Source: an uncultured Actinomycetes bacterium
GTDB lineage: Bacteria > Actinomycetota > Thermoleophilia > Solirubrobacterales > 70-9
Direction of reading: 5' to 3'
Length of the DNA: 7,220 bases
Assembly (NCBI GenBank): GCA_946886425.1
Contig: CAMPIP010000122.1
Span: 1 to 7,220, forward strand
Each line of letters opens with the position of its first letter. Within the stretch, counting starts at the first letter, position 1. Under the pieces are notes generated by a model, which worked only from the letters and a program-made list of their open reading frames with translations, did not search any database and had not been told where the DNA came from. This document shows, one piece after another, positions 6,019 to 7,220 of this stretch. The position numbers and the translations under genes are program-made.

Positions 6019-6047
6019 TCCACAGAGCCGTGCCCGGGGTGTACAAT
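6019..6047 (+). promoter_or_regulatory. Sigma-70-type promoter of the TetR pair
   Basis: A -35 candidate TCCACA (6019-6024, 4 of 6 to TTGACA) and -10 TACAAT (6042-6047, 5 of 6 to TATAAT) are spaced by 17 bp. Transcription would start near 6054, inside the GTTTCCCGAAAC dyad. The AT-rich island at 5994-6007 falls at about -60 to -47, where an UP element would sit. The -10 overlaps one of the TGTACA palindromes. This is the best-formed promoter in the window. Confidence 0.6.
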
Positions 6048-6050
6048 CGC

Positions 6051-6062
6051 GTTTCCCGAAAC
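6051..6062. promoter_or_regulatory. GTTTCCCGAAAC dyad, possible operator
   Basis: Arms GTTTC and GAAAC flank a CC centre. The site lies at the predicted start point of the TetR transcript, a position where a bound dimer would repress, so autoregulation by one of the TetR proteins is possible. At 12 bp it is short for a TetR operator, and chance cannot be excluded. Confidence 0.35.
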
Positions 6063-6087
6063 ACGGCTGTCTGGAGCGAGAACGCCG

Positions 6088-6822
6088 ATGCCACCCAGCA
6101 CTTCCCAGCAGGAAGCCAAATCTGAGCGCGATCAGGATGACCTTGGGGGGCTGATCCACCGCGAACAGCTGCCCAGGGGGCGAGCCGACCTGGCCGAGCC
6201 GATCGTCGCCCACTCGCAGCGCGAACGGATCCTCAACGCGATGGCCGCGGCCTGCGCCAGCAAGGGCTTCGGCGCCACCACGATCGCTGACATCGTCGAG
6301 GCCGCCGGGGTCTCCCGGGCCACCTTCTACGAGCTCTTCAAGGACAAGGAGGACTGCCTGCAGGCCTCGATGGAGCTCTCGCTGGCCGACACGATGGGCC
6401 GGATCGTCGAGGTCTACTCGCCGGACAAACCCTGGGCGACGATGGTCCGCGACGCCGCCCGCGCCTTCCTGGAGCTGCTCGCCAGCCGGCCCGACTTCGC
6501 CCGCATGGCCCTGATCGAGGCGCCGGCAGCGGGTGGCCGCTCGCTGGAGATGTACGCCTCCGGCAAGCGGGTCCTGCAGGCGCTGCTCGATCGTGGCCGC
6601 AGCGACCCGCTCGAGGAGGAAGCCATCCCCTCCAGCGCCGGCCGCGCCGTCCTCGCCGCCGCGGAGCAGCTGATCGTCGGCCAGATCCTCGCCGGCAACA
6701 CCGGGCGGTTGCCGGAACTGCTGCCCGACATCGTCTACATCGTCACCGTCCCCTACTTGGGCCAGGACGAGGCGCTGCGGCAGTCGCGCGAAGCGGAGAA
6801 GCAGCTCCAAGCCGAGGCCTAG
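6088..6822 (+). CDS. TetR/AcrR family transcriptional regulator
   Basis: This 244-residue protein has an N-terminal DNA-binding domain and a C-terminal ligand/dimer domain with no recognisable ligand class. The TetR domain begins near residue 43 (SQRERILNAM), with ASKGFGATTIADIVEAAG and then VSRATFYELFKDKEDCL; the helix-turn-helix spans about 64-83, and FYELFKDKE is the usual end of the domain. An unusually long hydrophilic leader (1-42, rich in Q, D and E) precedes it, including LPRGRADLAEP, a degenerate form of the PRGRHGLP motif in the next gene. The ATG at 6088 has GGAG 11 nt upstream (6073-6076), somewhat far. It is probably the first gene of a two-gene unit and divergent from the peptidase E operon, which it may control along with itself. 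The family is certain; the target is inferred from position alone. Confidence 0.92.
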   Translation: MPPSTSQQEAKSERDQDDLGGLIHREQLPRGRADLAEPIVAHSQRERILNAMAAACASKGFGATTIADIVEAAGVSRATFYELFKDKEDCLQASMELSLADTMGRIVEVYSPDKPWATMVRDAARAFLELLASRPDFARMALIEAPAAGGRSLEMYASGKRVLQALLDRGRSDPLEEEAIPSSAGRAVLAAAEQLIVGQILAGNTGRLPELLPDIVYIVTVPYLGQDEALRQSREAEKQLQAEA

Positions 6823-6824
6823 GC

Positions 6825-7220
6825 GTGCCGCAACCGAGGCAGGGGGAGAGGTGGAAGCCGCCGCGCGGGCGGCACGGGCTGCCCCGCGAGGTGGTCCAGC
6901 AGTCCCAGCGCGAGCGGCTCCTGGAGGCGACGATGCGGGTCGTCGCCGAGAAGGGCTACGGGGCAACCACGGTCACCCACCTCACCCGCGAGGCGGGCAT
7001 CTCCCGGACCACCTTCTACGAGCTCTTCGATGACAAGGAAGCCTGCTTCCTGGCCGCCTACGACGACGCGGTCGACAAGCTGGTGCGGCGGATCACCGCC
7101 GCCTACGACGCCGAGGACCGCTGGCCCGACCGGGCCCGGGCCGGCCTGGCGGAGCTGCTCGCGGCGCTCGCCGCCGACCCCGCCCAGGCCCGGCTCGCCT
7201 TCGTCGACGTCGCCGCCGCC
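6825..7220 (+). CDS. TetR/AcrR family transcriptional regulator (partial, C-terminus outside window)
   Basis: 132 codons are open to the window end. A GTG at 6825, two bases after the previous stop, with GAGG at 6814-6817 (7 nt spacing), gives MPQPRQGERWKPPRGRHGLP. The DNA-binding domain follows: SQRERLLEATMRVVAEKGYG (27-46), then ATTVTHLTREAGISRTTFYE and LFDDKEACF, with the helix-turn-helix at about 47-66. The beginning of the ligand domain (AAYDAEDRWPDRARAGLAEL) is present. It is clearly a paralog of the preceding regulator, sharing SQRER, KG[FY]GATT and TFYELF-DKE-C. The close spacing implies co-transcription and probably translational coupling. Whether the two proteins form heterodimers or bind separate sites cannot be told. 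Start choice is moderately sure; family is firm. Confidence 0.88.
   Translation, partial: MPQPRQGERWKPPRGRHGLPREVVQQSQRERLLEATMRVVAEKGYGATTVTHLTREAGISRTTFYELFDDKEACFLAAYDDAVDKLVRRITAAYDAEDRWPDRARAGLAELLAALAADPAQARLAFVDVAAA

Larger units (their letters stand above)
5871..6087. promoter_or_regulatory. Divergent control region between the peptidase E operon and the TetR genes
   Basis: No gene is seen in these 217 bp. The region holds three exact TGTACA palindromes (5906-5911, 5947-5952, 6040-6045), an AT-rich island (about 5994-6007, AATATTAATT) that stands out against the GC-rich surroundings, and a GTTTCCCGAAAC dyad (6051-6062). For the peptidase operon the best -10 candidate is TACAAG (5909-5904, minus), without a clear -35. 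The two overlapping promoter areas and several dyads are what one expects of a TetR-controlled divergon, but the actual operator cannot be named from one copy. Confidence 0.55.

Noticed and set aside
5806..6966. 386-codon minus-strand open frame
   Set aside because: It spans the control region and is antisense to the TetR gene; no motif, and composition typical of a shadow frame.

Overview
The window is very GC-rich, gene-dense bacterial DNA with strong G/C third-position codon bias, SD-poor starts that sit directly behind a TAnnnT-type -10, and a tandem TetR pair of the PRGRHGLP...SQRERLL type. Together these suggest a high-GC actinobacterium, most plausibly of the Thermoleophilia/Solirubrobacterales. 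That assignment is an inference from style, since no rRNA or marker gene is present. Eight protein genes were found; the two at the window edges are partial. No tRNA, rRNA, CRISPR array, transposase or prophage gene was seen, and no gene-free stretch exceeds 300 bases.

Layout. Positions 1-1035 (minus) hold the N-terminal 345 codons of a DAO-family FAD-dependent oxidoreductase. It is divergent, across 52 bp, from a PLP-dependent Orn/Lys/Arg decarboxylase (1088-2593, plus). That gene ends inside a 50-bp near-perfect palindrome, which supplies its last codons and its stop. Next on the same strand come an enolase-superfamily protein (2632-3708) and a non-heme ferritin (3781-4308). The ferritin stop codon abuts the stop codon of a convergent two-gene operon of peptidase E-like (S51) paralogs (5870-5103, then 5103-4309, coupled by a TGATG overlap). 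A 217-bp divergent control region (5871-6087) separates that operon from two tandem TetR-family regulators (6088-6822, and 6825 to beyond the window end).

How the genes may work together. The amino-acid decarboxylase and the flavin amine/amino-acid oxidoreductase share a divergent promoter region and could form an amino-acid/polyamine module. The ferritin stores and detoxifies iron and appears to be a stand-alone unit with its own promoter and Shine-Dalgarno site. The peptidase E pair looks like a duplicated dipeptidase operon, and the adjacent TetR genes are candidate regulators of it and of themselves. The families are called with good confidence. Substrates and regulatory links are inferences. 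No clearly new defence or mobile system is visible. The most unusual features are the palindrome at the decarboxylase stop, the alternating inverted arms before ferritin, and the repeated motifs in the peptidase/TetR control region.
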